A DNA stretch of 64,000 nt from CAZOOK01 sp964581385. GTDB taxonomy: Bacteria; Pseudomonadota; Gammaproteobacteria; Nevskiales; Nevskiaceae. A program made the position numbers and the translations under genes. Location of the stretch: contig CAZOOK010000005.1 of assembly GCA_964581385.1 (NCBI GenBank), positions 1-64,000 of the forward strand, given 5' to 3'. Positions 17,842 to 26,473 of the stretch are shown piece by piece; position 1 is the stretch's first letter; every line of letters starts with the position of its first letter. The notes under the pieces are model-generated. The model saw only the letters and a program-made list of their open reading frames with translations. It was not told where the DNA came from and ran no database searches.

Positions 17842-18942
17842 ATGTTCATGGCAACGATCGTTCGAACTCCAGCAAAGACCTGGAAGGCAGTTGTTCGGCG
17901 TAAGGGATGGCCAACGGCGAGCAAGGCCTTTCGCACTAAGGGCGATGCCGAGGATTGGGCGCGTCGCACTGAAGATGAAATGGTGCGCGGGTTATACATC
18001 GAACGAAGCCCGTCTGAGCGGATGCTGCTTGCGGAAGCAATGCGCCGCTACTTGGCAGAGGTCTCGCCAACTAAGAAGCCAACGACCCAAAAAGCAGAGG
18101 CGCGCAAGGCGAAAACATTACTCGCGTTCTTCGGCAAGTACTCGCTCGCTGCAATTACTCCAGATTTGGTTGCGCGGTACCGTGACGGCCGGCTGGCAAC
18201 GCCGGTAATGAAACACTCGCCACATTCAAAAACTCCGACGCGATTGGTCAGTTCAGATACTGTCCGATTAGAGATCGCACTTCTGAGCCATTTGTTCACG
18301 GTTGCGATTCAGGAGTGGCGGATTGGGCTCACCAGCAATCCGGTAGCAAACATTCGTAAGCCGTCACCGTCACGCCCACGCGATCGACGATTGTCGCCAG
18401 ATGAGCGCCGCCGCCTTTTCGATGTAATGAGCAAGCACTCCAATCCCATGCTCGGATGGATTGTCCGAATTTCTACGGAAACCGGCATGAGGAAGTCCGA
18501 GACCCTCAGCTTGCGTCGGGGCGATGTTGACCTCAAGAAGCGGCTTGCATTACTTCGCGACACGAAGAATGGAGAGACGCGGAGTGTTCCCCTTTCACAA
18601 GAGGCGACAAAGCTATTCGCGTCAGCTTTATCACATCCTGTGCGCCCAATTGATACGGATCTCATTTTCTTCGGAGAGCCTGGCCGAGATGGTCGTCGAC
18701 GACCCTATGCGTTCGACAAAGCTTGGCAGATTCTCAAAGATAGCGCCGCCATCTCAAACCTCCGATTCCATGACCTCCGCCATGAATCGACCAGCCACTT
18801 CTTTGAGCTTGGACTGAACGATCAGGAAGTTGCAACCATCACTGGACACAAGTCGATGCAAATGTTGAAGCGATATACGCACCTTCGAAGCGAAGACTTG
18901 GTAACTAGAATCGACAAACTCTCAGCAAAAAGACAAGACTAA
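17842..18942 (+). CDS. int: Tyrosine recombinase (phage-type integrase)
   Basis: A 366-residue site-specific recombinase. The N-terminal arm and SAM-like core-binding region span about residues 1-165. The catalytic domain shows the first Arg in TETGMRKSETL, the catalytic Lys region LRDTKNGETRSV, the HDLRHE box with His and the second Arg, then the third active-site position TGHKSM and the nucleophile Tyr in LKRYTHL. All catalytic residues are present, so it could be active. It lies just downstream of the tRNA and points away from it, the usual layout for an element integrated at a tRNA 3' end. ATG 17848 (two codons in) is an alternative start with a slightly better ribosome-binding-site spacing. 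Confidence 0.93.
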   Translation: MFMATIVRTPAKTWKAVVRRKGWPTASKAFRTKGDAEDWARRTEDEMVRGLYIERSPSERMLLAEAMRRYLAEVSPTKKPTTQKAEARKAKTLLAFFGKYSLAAITPDLVARYRDGRLATPVMKHSPHSKTPTRLVSSDTVRLEIALLSHLFTVAIQEWRIGLTSNPVANIRKPSPSRPRDRRLSPDERRRLFDVMSKHSNPMLGWIVRISTETGMRKSETLSLRRGDVDLKKRLALLRDTKNGETRSVPLSQEATKLFASALSHPVRPIDTDLIFFGEPGRDGRRRPYAFDKAWQILKDSAAISNLRFHDLRHESTSHFFELGLNDQEVATITGHKSMQMLKRYTHLRSEDLVTRIDKLSAKRQD

Positions 18943-19267
18943 AAACTTTTTCTGATTTCACCCACGTGGACCCAAGCACCGCGGAAGAGAGCGGGTCATC
19001 GCCAATGCGGTTTCCCACTTTCGCCACTGAATCATTCACCTGTCAGTTCCAGCCCTAAAGAGACTGTCGCGACCGGCAGCTTGCGGTCAGCCAACAGCGT
19101 CAACAGGCAAGAGTGCCTGAATAGTTATTCCGCGTTACCGCTTCTCAAAGGGTGCCCGACATCCGACGGAATAAGTGGCGGCATGGCTCGGAATACGCAT
19201 TGCACCTGCCGTCATCTCCAGAGACAGATTCAGTGCTCTAATAGACAGCGGCGGCTGAGATTGCTTA
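18943..19267. other. Gene-free region inside the island
   Basis: About 325 bases between the integrase and the convergent nadV chimera. I see no convincing gene, terminator or repeat, and no second copy of the tRNA 3' end. Confidence 0.55.
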
Positions 19268-20152
19268 CTAATTAAGTTGCTTCAATATCCTGTCCCAAGC
19301 AGACCTATTCCCGTTGATATAGCTCTTGTCGAAGGCAGTATTCAGCCGGTCTTCGGTCAACTTTATAAATTTCGGATTTAGATCGATCCCAATAAATCTT
19401 CGCCGGTGCTCAATACACGATAACCCTACGGATCCCGACCCCGCGCGGCCCCAACTGGTCATCGTGCTGTGCTCGCTGGCCGGAATGCTGAAACCGGCCA
19501 TGGCTTCGTGGTAGTAGCGACGCGTGACCAACAGCGCGGCCATCGTGTCGGTACCCTTGAAGTTGAGTAGGTGACCGGCACCGCCGACACCGGCGGCTTC
19601 ATCGGTCGTTGCACCGCGCGCGCCGAAATCGTGCAACTGGAAATCCAGAGGATCGAGTGTATCGGCGGTTTCCGCCAAATAGGCCCGCAGCACCTTGCGG
19701 CAGGCAAAGGATAGACTCGCCACCGTGCTGGGATACCAAACCGCTCTAAGCAGCGCGGTCTCCAGATAGCTCGGCACCCAGAACGCGTCAGGATCCGTAT
19801 TGCGGAGTTGCACGAGTGGAACGTGGGTCGGCAGTACAGTTCCTTCTGGTACCGCTTCGATCTCCACGGGCAAATAGCCGTCATGACGGGTCACGATACG
19901 TTCCCAACCGCTACGGTTGAAGACACCAAGGTGAATCTGGGCAATCGCTTCCGCTTCATCGATATCAGCGGTCGTGATCGGGCGTGCCAGATATTCCTTG
20001 AGGAAGGCCTGCAAGCCAAAGAAAACGGCATCTTCAAACTGACCGCCGCGAGACTCGATGTAACTGGAGACTTCGGTGGTACCTGGCGGATATTGCAGGT
20101 AGTGGGTCAGCTTGTAGCTGTCGGTATTGAGAATCAGGTTTCGTGTGGTCAT
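19268..20152 (-). pseudogene. nadV 5' fragment fused in frame to a DNA methyltransferase 3' fragment
   Basis: Residues 1-236 of the 294-residue frame are a clear nicotinamide phosphoribosyltransferase N-terminal half: LNTDSYKLTHYLQYPPG at the start, the FQLHDFGARG motif, and IPASEHSTMTSWG where the full enzyme (about 460-490 residues) would continue. From residue 237 (about position 19444) the sequence switches to AGSGSVGLSC...RRFIGIDLNPKFIKLTEDRL, the SAM-binding and C-terminal part of an N4/N6 DNA methyltransferase. The frame is kept across the junction. The nadV part lacks half of its active site, and the methyltransferase part lacks its catalytic motif, so neither activity is expected. 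The likeliest origin is a deletion joining two formerly separate genes in the island. It could still be transcribed. Confidence 0.8.
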
Positions 20153-20214
20153 CGTAGAACTCCTCTACGGTTGGTGAAGAGCCCTCGGGTCTGTCCCTCG
20201 GGTGCAATTTGAAA

Positions 20215-20466
20215 TTAAAGGCCAATCATTTTTTGGATGATGAAATAGTGATCTTCGAACATCTCTTCTGAACGAATGCGGGCCAGCGGCACCCAGAGCG
20301 CCATGGCCGCGTCGTCACTGCCTTTCACTTTGGGCAGCTCGACATCGGGACGCAGATCGAAGCGGAATGCCTGCGTGATCGTGCGGCCGCGCGTCGAGCG
20401 ATGTGGATCGTCAAAAAAGTCGCGGGATGTCAAAGAGCCGCGCAGCACGGGCTCCGGTACTTTGAG
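20215..20466 (-). pseudogene. 3' remnant of a NadM-Nudix (NMN adenylyltransferase/Nudix) gene
   Basis: Read on the minus strand, LKVPEPVLRGSLTSRDFFDD followed by RGRTITQAFRFDLRP, LPKVKGSDDAAMALWVPLAR and MFEDHYFII matches the C-terminal third of the Nudix domain of bifunctional NMN adenylyltransferase/Nudix proteins (about 340 residues when complete). Homology begins abruptly at about 20466 and an in-frame stop lies four codons upstream, so the adenylyltransferase domain and the Nudix box are gone. A GTG at 20448 could start a 77-residue peptide, but function is doubtful. It precedes nadV on the same strand, as in intact nadM-nadV salvage operons, so both are relics of one module. Confidence 0.72.
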
Positions 20467-20572
20467 GGGGTTTCCTCACGCAACGGGGCCGTTCTCGCGC
20501 AGTTGTGCCCGGAAATTTTGGCATTGTGGGCCGCCGCTTTGCTCTGCGTTGGACCACACGAAGGGGTAGTGG

Positions 20573-21463
20573 GTGAGTTACGACTTATTTTTTAAGCCAC
20601 GCGTTGGAGCAGTCGATCCGGGCGCCTTCCAGAACTACTTTGCGGAGCGTCGCAACTACAAGGTCGACCCGCCGCAAGCGTGGTATCAGAACGAGACGAC
20701 TGGTGTTTACTTTGTTTTCGAGTTGCGGACTAAAGAAGACGATGACGACGAAGGAGGAGGAGGTGAGGTTTACCCGGTATCACTCAATATCAACTACTTC
20801 CGTCCGTCATATTTCATTCACGAAGCCGAGCTCGAGGTCACTGCGTTCGTTAAGCATTTCGACATGCTCGTATCTGATCCGCAGATGGGGGGCATGGGAG
20901 AGGGCGAGTACCAGAGCGACCTTCTGCTAAGGGGTTGGCATCAAGGGAACAGGTTTGGCTATTCAGCAATGCTAAGAGACCCAGCAAAAAGGCCCAACAC
21001 GACGTCGCTGCCATCAGAGGTTCTTCTCCGGTCGTGGCAATGGAACTACGGGTTGCGTTTTCTACAAGAGAGACTCGGGGAGTCCAAATTCGTGCCACGC
21101 ATTATGTTTCTTCTTGTTGATGGCGTTCCTGCAACGGCCGCTACATGGCCCGATGGGATTCCTATTGCCGTGCAACATGTGGACTATTTCATCGTTCCTC
21201 GCAAGGACCTTGCGCCACGCAGACTGTTCAAGCGCGTCGAAGACCACACGGTTGTAGCCTTCCAGGACGTATTGCCTTTGTTTGAAAAGCACAGGTCAAT
21301 CAATGCGCCGGAATTTGTCCTCAACTACGACGTGCCGCCGAAAGATATTGCTAAGTTCGTGGAGGCACTGCCCAAAAGTGAACGGAAGATTCAAGGTGTA
21401 TCCACGGATAGCATGCTCGACAAGGAGTTGGTTGAAGGTGCGGTCGGTGAATTCAAACGTTAG
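20573..21463 (+). CDS. Hypothetical protein, first gene of an island pair
   Basis: A 296-residue soluble protein starting at GTG 20573. I do not recognise the family. Visible features are an N-terminal MSYDLFFKPRVG segment, an acidic and Gly-rich loop (KEDDDDEGGGGEV, about residues 54-66), a central beta-rich region and a C-terminal part with FVLNYDVPPKDIAKFVEAL. No signal peptide or membrane span is present. The next gene starts 10 bases after its stop on the same strand, so the two form a probable operon. They sit between the integrase-linked relics and the chromosomal genes at 22.2 kb, so they are probably island cargo. Confidence 0.7.
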   Translation: MSYDLFFKPRVGAVDPGAFQNYFAERRNYKVDPPQAWYQNETTGVYFVFELRTKEDDDDEGGGGEVYPVSLNINYFRPSYFIHEAELEVTAFVKHFDMLVSDPQMGGMGEGEYQSDLLLRGWHQGNRFGYSAMLRDPAKRPNTTSLPSEVLLRSWQWNYGLRFLQERLGESKFVPRIMFLLVDGVPATAATWPDGIPIAVQHVDYFIVPRKDLAPRRLFKRVEDHTVVAFQDVLPLFEKHRSINAPEFVLNYDVPPKDIAKFVEALPKSERKIQGVSTDSMLDKELVEGAVGEFKR

Positions 21464-21473
21464 ACCTCTGTCT

Positions 21474-21980
21474 ATGAATTACCTCGACTCTGCCTTTGCG
21501 CAACTAGAACTGGCGATCAAGCTCATGCATGCAGCGGAGCAAGGAAGGATCAGGCGGGAAGAAATCGACCTGCCGCTGACTATCGCGGAAGGAAATTCGG
21601 TATTGGTGCTCGCAGATCAGACGCTTCACACTGATGCGGACTTTATCATTGCAATGCAGAACAACGTATCTGTTGCCTTCGGGGCGGCGGCCATAACATT
21701 GAACAGGTGCCGTGAAGAAGGGGGGCGTTCACTCTCCAATCCCATAAGCACTGAAGTTGAGCAATGGATTGCTCTGGTTTACCAAATACGCAATGCTTTC
21801 GCCCATGATATTGCTGAACCAAAATGGGAGATAAATGCCAGATACCGGCGCCCTTATATTGTTGGGCCAGTCAAAGCCGACCTTTCAAACCTTCATGGGC
21901 AGCACTTTGACTATTACCAATTGGGTGGCCCCGAAGCGTTGTTCTTTCTAAAAGACTATGGCAAGCAACACGTGTTCTAG
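21474..21980 (+). CDS. Hypothetical protein with HEPN-like RNAFAH motif
   Basis: A 168-residue mostly helical protein. ATG 21474 is chosen because the frame upstream of it runs inside the previous gene. Around residue 107 it has YQIRNAFAHDIAEPKW, in which RNAFAH fits the RX4H pattern of HEPN-fold RNases; the preceding helices (DADFIIAMQNNVSVAFGAA) are consistent with a HEPN bundle. HEPN proteins commonly act as RNA-cleaving toxins or defence effectors, but this motif also occurs in HEPN proteins of no known activity. It follows the 296-residue gene by 10 bases, which suggests a two-gene unit. Function is unknown. Confidence 0.68.
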   Translation: MNYLDSAFAQLELAIKLMHAAEQGRIRREEIDLPLTIAEGNSVLVLADQTLHTDADFIIAMQNNVSVAFGAAAITLNRCREEGGRSLSNPISTEVEQWIALVYQIRNAFAHDIAEPKWEINARYRRPYIVGPVKADLSNLHGQHFDYYQLGGPEALFFLKDYGKQHVF

Positions 21981-22217
21981 CTCGGATTGAACAGTCGGGG
22001 ACATAGGCAACAGTCTGGTTCACGACCGTCCGCTTACGGGCGATGAGATTTGGGGTCCAATGTCCGGAATTGGCACGTCGCGCCAAACTGTCTCAATAAG
22101 CGGCAGTCCGCTTACATCGAATGGTTCGCTGCCTGACTATGGGAGATGCCATTCGTTGATCTACGGGAGGAGAATGCGCAAGCTAAGTCTGTGCATTGAG
22201 CTGTCAGGAGGACCGTA

Positions 22218-22520
22218 ATGTTTATCGCCATGAACCGTTTCCGCATCGCGCCTGGACGGGAACGGGAATTCATCGACATCTGGAAGCATCGCGACAGTCA
22301 TCTCGACGGCGTGCCGGGTTTCAAGCAATTCCATCTGCTGCAGGGGCCGAGCCTGCCGGAGCACACTTTGTTCGCGTCGCATTCGATCTGGGATTCGCGC
22401 GAGGCGTTTGAAGCCTGGACGCGCTCGGAAGCGTTCCGGAAAGCGCATGCAAACGCGGGACAGGCCCGTGATATCTATCTCGGGCCGCCGCAGTTCGAGG
22501 GTTTCGACGCCGTGTTGTAA
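22218..22520 (+). CDS. Antibiotic biosynthesis monooxygenase (ABM) domain protein
   Basis: A 100-residue single-domain protein of the dimeric ferredoxin-like ABM fold, which includes quinol monooxygenases and IsdG/HmoA-type haem monooxygenases. The pattern MFIAMNRFRIAPGRE, then WKHRDSHLDGVPGFKQFHLL, SHSIWDSREAFEAWTRSEAF and RKAHANAG is typical. It is preceded by an aggagg-like site (caggaggaccgtaATG). It is convergent with mvaS. Whether it oxidises haem or a quinol-like substrate cannot be told. The His in KAHANAG is close to the place where haem-binding relatives carry their ligand. Confidence 0.82.
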   Translation: MFIAMNRFRIAPGREREFIDIWKHRDSHLDGVPGFKQFHLLQGPSLPEHTLFASHSIWDSREAFEAWTRSEAFRKAHANAGQARDIYLGPPQFEGFDAVL

Positions 22521-22542
22521 CCGGCGCGGCTGGCAGCGCTAC

Positions 22543-24015
22543 TTAGTCGACGTAAGCGTAATACTCGACGCCCAGATCCTGGAACTTCGGATCGTCGCGT
22601 TCGCCGATGCGCTCGACGACGAAGCCGCGTCCAGCCGGTTTCAAACCTGGCGCTTCGCGGCCGTCGTGCAGGGCTTCATATTGTTCGCGGTTGAGGTCAA
22701 CAACACCGGCAAGTACGCTCTGCATATCGATCTTCAGTGCTGACGCCTGCCACCCTGGCACCACGCGTGCAGGCAGCGCATCGGCGGCGTCGCCGCTGCC
22801 ATAACCGATGATGAGCAGGTCGCGGCCGTCGAGCTTGACGTTGGTGCGTGCGGCTTCTTCGAGGCCAGCACCGAGCCAGCCCGGCAGCGCCGCTGAGTAG
22901 AGGTTGCCGAGCTCCATCATCACCGATGCGCCGAGTTTCATCTTGGCTTCGACGATCTGCTTGTAGATCGGAGTGTCCTTGAACACCTTCACCAGCTGCG
23001 CGGACAGCGGATACGGTTCGTCGACGAGATCGCCGGTGAGTGCGCGCGAGATCAGATCCGGCGACGATTTCATTTCAGCGAGCACTTTCTGCAGATCGAT
23101 TTTCGCCGTTGCGCAGTACTGCGCGAGTTCTTCGTGCGCACGACCGCCATCAGCGCCGAGCGCGAACAGATAGCCGAGCGTCCACGACGCGACCGGCATG
23201 CGGTGATATGGCCGGTGCATGAACACCGCCTCGAGTTCGCGAAAATAACCGGCGCGGCTGCTGCTGCGCTTGGCAAACATCGCATCGAGCGCGCTCAGCA
23301 CTTCGTCGATGTAGCAGGCGGTCGAATACTTGCCGTTGAAAACAGGGAAATCGCGCGGACGTCCGTCGCGTCCCGGCGTTTGTCCGCAGAAGCGCAGGAA
23401 CGGCTTGCGGAAGTCGAGCGCACGGTAGCTCGACGCGCTGCCGGCGGCGCGCAGATCGATTTCCAGCAGTTTTGGATTGCTCTCCAGTAGCATTGCCACC
23501 GCGCCGGCGCCCTGTGTCGGCTCACCGGTGCTGCCACGGGCGTATTCGGCGATGTCGGAAGCGATGACGATCGCGGCGCGATTGCCGCCGTCCACCGCGA
23601 GAAAACGCAGCGCGCCCTTGATGCCGTATACCGCACCCAGACACGCCTGTTTGAATTCCGGTACTTCGCAGTCGCGCGCCAGCGCCGGCATGCCACGCGC
23701 GATCAGTGCCTGATCGACGAGCCCGCGCGCGATCAGCGCGCCCGAAGTCGCATTGTCGGTTCCGGATTCGGTGCCGATGGCGATATAGCCGACGCGACGC
23801 GGATCGACACCGTGATCGAGAATCAGCTTGAGCACCGCATTCGCCGCCATGGTGTAGACGCTCTGCTCGGCACCAGCGACACGGAAAGCGTGTCCGATGA
23901 CCGAGCGCGTTTTGTCCCAGGAATTGCCCGTCCACTCGCACCAGTGATCGAGCCGCACGCGGTACGGAGGAACGTAGGCCGAAAACCCGCTGATGCCGAT
24001 GGGGACGTTGGTCAT
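22543..24015 (-). CDS. mvaS: Hydroxymethylglutaryl-CoA synthase
   Basis: A 490-residue enzyme condensing acetyl-CoA with acetoacetyl-CoA to HMG-CoA, the first committed step of the mevalonate pathway. The catalytic triad of the thiolase-fold HMGS family is visible: Glu83 in IGTESGTDN, Cys125 in EFKQACLGAVYG and His267 in VFMHRPYHRMP. It is longer than the Gram-positive enzyme (about 390 residues) because of internal and C-terminal insertions. It is the last gene of the minus-strand mevalonate/hopanoid cluster, 53 bases after hpnB. No acetoacetyl-CoA thiolase gene is in the window, so that step must be encoded elsewhere. Confidence 0.95.
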   Translation of the reverse strand: MTNVPIGISGFSAYVPPYRVRLDHWCEWTGNSWDKTRSVIGHAFRVAGAEQSVYTMAANAVLKLILDHGVDPRRVGYIAIGTESGTDNATSGALIARGLVDQALIARGMPALARDCEVPEFKQACLGAVYGIKGALRFLAVDGGNRAAIVIASDIAEYARGSTGEPTQGAGAVAMLLESNPKLLEIDLRAAGSASSYRALDFRKPFLRFCGQTPGRDGRPRDFPVFNGKYSTACYIDEVLSALDAMFAKRSSSRAGYFRELEAVFMHRPYHRMPVASWTLGYLFALGADGGRAHEELAQYCATAKIDLQKVLAEMKSSPDLISRALTGDLVDEPYPLSAQLVKVFKDTPIYKQIVEAKMKLGASVMMELGNLYSAALPGWLGAGLEEAARTNVKLDGRDLLIIGYGSGDAADALPARVVPGWQASALKIDMQSVLAGVVDLNREQYEALHDGREAPGLKPAGRGFVVERIGERDDPKFQDLGVEYYAYVD

Positions 24016-24068
24016 GGATTCTTAATTCCTCTTGAGAAACGATGCGCAGGCGCCGCCGATCATGGCGT

Positions 24069-25223
24069 TCATCGCGTCTGCGTTTGGTACGTACGGCCTT
24101 TCCACAGCGAGCGCACGCCGCGCCAGTAGCGGATCGCGGAGCTCCAGGTCATGCCGATGTAGAGAGTGGCAATCAGCGGCATGGCCAGCGTCCACGCGGG
24201 GGACAGGCTGTAATAGCGCAGCACCGGGACGTAGCTGAACAGCATCGCGGCGAGCGTCGCACCGGCCAGGATCTGCGCCAACAGCGGACCCGCGAATACG
24301 GCGGCCAGCGGCAGCCAGAATGCGAATGCGAACACTGCGGTGACGGCCAGCAGCACCAGCGTCGAATAGTTGAGCTGCGTGAATGCGGAGCGCGCGACCA
24401 TCATATGCAGATCGTTGAGACTGTGGCCGCCACGCAGGCTGATCGCGGAGTGCGTCAGACCGAGCCAGCTGCGATGCCCGGCTTGCTTTACGCGCCGCGC
24501 CAGCGTGCAGTCATCGATCAGCGCGTTGCGCAGTGATGCGAATGCGCCTATTTTCGTCAGCACCGCTGTATCGACGAGAACCACGCCCCCCGCGGCAGCG
24601 GCGATCAGCCGCGACAGCGGACCGCTCGGCTTCGCGTTGGCAAGCTGGAACGGGTACAGCAGCTTGAAAAAGTATACGAACGCCGGCAGCAGCAAACGCT
24701 CCCAGAAATTGCTCATATTCAGATGCGCCATCAGCGACACCAATTGCAGCTTGTGCTCGCGCTTGAAAGCAAGCAGCGCGGCCAGCGTACCGGGCAGGAG
24801 TTCGATGTCGGCGTCCAGCAGCAGTGTTAGGGGTGTGTGTACTTCGCCGCGTCCCTGCTCCAACGCCCACAGCTTGCCGGCCCAGCCGGCCGGCAGCGAT
24901 GTGCCGCGCAGGATGTGCAGGTTCAGATCGCCAGCCGTGGCGCGCGCGATATCGGCGGTGCCGTCGTGCGATTGATCGTCGATCAGCACGACGCGCAATC
25001 CCGGTCCTTGCGCATGGAGTCCGGCAATCGTGCGGCCGATCACCGCCGCTTCGTTACGCGCGGGAATCAGAACGGTGACATCGGACAGATCGGTGGCAGG
25101 GCTTGCGGCGCCAGCGTCCAGCGACTCGCGCGTGCTCCAGGCGCGCCACGGCGCGCCGAGAATCGACGCCCAGATGAGCGCACCCGGCGTGAGCAGCCAC
25201 CACCAGATCGGATTCACATCCAT
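24069..25223 (-). CDS. hpnB: Hopene-associated glycosyltransferase HpnB-like
   Basis: A 384-residue membrane glycosyltransferase of the GT2 fold. Near the N-terminus a membrane span (WWWLLTPGALIWASIL) is followed by VTVLIPARNEAAVIG, then LIDDQSHDGTADIA and LLLDADIELLPG with the DxD-type metal site. C-terminal spans lie at about 300-360. The order span-GT2-spans and the GWAGKLWALEQG motif match HpnB, found in hopanoid gene clusters. The start is the Met at 25223, eight codons inside the longest frame, with a ggag-like site before it. Its substrate is not firmly established in the family; the hpnH neighbour supports a hopanoid role. Confidence 0.87.
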   Translation of the reverse strand: MDVNPIWWWLLTPGALIWASILGAPWRAWSTRESLDAGAASPATDLSDVTVLIPARNEAAVIGRTIAGLHAQGPGLRVVLIDDQSHDGTADIARATAGDLNLHILRGTSLPAGWAGKLWALEQGRGEVHTPLTLLLDADIELLPGTLAALLAFKREHKLQLVSLMAHLNMSNFWERLLLPAFVYFFKLLYPFQLANAKPSGPLSRLIAAAAGGVVLVDTAVLTKIGAFASLRNALIDDCTLARRVKQAGHRSWLGLTHSAISLRGGHSLNDLHMMVARSAFTQLNYSTLVLLAVTAVFAFAFWLPLAAVFAGPLLAQILAGATLAAMLFSYVPVLRYYSLSPAWTLAMPLIATLYIGMTWSSAIRYWRGVRSLWKGRTYQTQTR

Positions 25224-25268
25224 CTCAGCTCCGCGAGGTACTTCCAATCCGCGCGGCTCTCGCGCGGT

Positions 25269-26411
25269 TCAGGAGACGGTTTCCTCGGTCTTTTGCGACT
25301 GGCTCGGCCGCTTGATCGCGCTGACCGGAATCGACACCGCCGCTGCGTCGCTGCGGGTGTAGCGAATCGGCAGGTCGGGCGCCATCGGACCTTCAGTGCG
25401 CGGCCCAAACAGCATGACGCGCAAGCCTTTTAACGGATTAGCAAATGTGTCGTTGACCGCAGTGCCCTCGAAACCGCAGTGCGCCATGCAGTTGTCGCAC
25501 TTCGGATTGTTGCCGACGCCGTAGTTTTCCCAGCGGGTTTCTTCCATCAACGCCTTGAACGTCGGCGCGTAGCCTTCATCGACGAGCAGGTAGCACGGTT
25601 TCTGCCATCCGAACACGTTGTAGGTCGGATTCGACCACGGCGTGCACTGATAGGACTGGTTGCCGGCGATGTAGTCGAGGAACAGCGACGACTGGTTGAA
25701 TTTCCACTTGGTCTTGCGCTGCTTGCCGAGCCGGAACACATTGCGGAACAGCTGCGTGCTCTGCTTGCGGCCGAGGAACACATCCTGGCGCGGTGCGTGC
25801 TGATAGCTGTAGCCGGGCGACACGGTGATGCCCTCGACGCCCAGCGTCATCGCATAGTCGAAGAACTCGGCGATTTCTTCCGGCGACTCGCCCGAGAACA
25901 ACGTGCAGTTAACGGTCACGCGGAAGCCGCGCTCGCGCGCCATCTTGATGCCGGCGATAGCCTTCTCGAAGACGCCTTCCTGGCACACCGATTCATCGTG
26001 ACGCTCTTTGAGACCATCGAGGTGGATCGACCAAGTGAAGTACGGCGACGGCTTGTATTCGTCGATGTGCTTCGGCATCAGGATCGCGTTGGTGCAGAGG
26101 TAGACGAACTTTTTGCGCGCGATGATGCCTTCGACGATCTGCGGCAGCTCCTTGTGGATCAGCGGCTCGCCGCCGGGAATCGACACGATCGGCGCACCGC
26201 ATTCATCCACCGCACGCAGCGCATCTTCGACGCTGACGCGTTGCTGCAGGATGTCTTTCTCATAATCGATCTTGCCGCAGCCGGCACAGGCCAGATTGCA
26301 CTGGAACAGCGGTTCCAACATCAGCACCAGCGGGAATCGCTTCTCGCCCTTGAGCTTCTTGCCGATAAGGTACTTCGCCACGCGAATCTGCTGAATCACT
26401 GGAACGGCCAT
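25269..26411 (-). CDS. hpnH: Adenosyl-hopene transferase HpnH (radical SAM)
   Basis: A 380-residue radical SAM enzyme. The 4Fe-4S cluster motif CNLACAGCGKIDYEK (CX3CX2C) lies at about residues 38-52, followed by SIPGGEPLIH of the SAM site. The C-terminal PKCDNCMAHCGFEGTAV supplies further cysteines, and MAVPVIQQIRVAKYL at the start is the family's N-terminal signature. HpnH joins the 5'-deoxyadenosyl radical to diploptene to give adenosylhopane, the first step of extended hopanoid side chains. It lies between idi and hpnB on the same strand. Finding it implies that the strain makes hopanoids, so squalene-hopene cyclase should be encoded elsewhere. Confidence 0.95.
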   Translation of the reverse strand: MAVPVIQQIRVAKYLIGKKLKGEKRFPLVLMLEPLFQCNLACAGCGKIDYEKDILQQRVSVEDALRAVDECGAPIVSIPGGEPLIHKELPQIVEGIIARKKFVYLCTNAILMPKHIDEYKPSPYFTWSIHLDGLKERHDESVCQEGVFEKAIAGIKMARERGFRVTVNCTLFSGESPEEIAEFFDYAMTLGVEGITVSPGYSYQHAPRQDVFLGRKQSTQLFRNVFRLGKQRKTKWKFNQSSLFLDYIAGNQSYQCTPWSNPTYNVFGWQKPCYLLVDEGYAPTFKALMEETRWENYGVGNNPKCDNCMAHCGFEGTAVNDTFANPLKGLRVMLFGPRTEGPMAPDLPIRYTRSDAAAVSIPVSAIKRPSQSQKTEETVS

Positions 26412-26473
26412 GTCGCCTCCAAAAGCGGCGCGGGAAAAGTCCCGGTTACCGCATCAACAAAAGAAACCTTGCG

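Noticed and set aside
22000..22150. Insertion-sequence end near 'gtcggggacataggcaacagt'
   Set aside because: It vaguely resembles IS-terminal sequence, but I found no matching inverted partner or transposase fragment.
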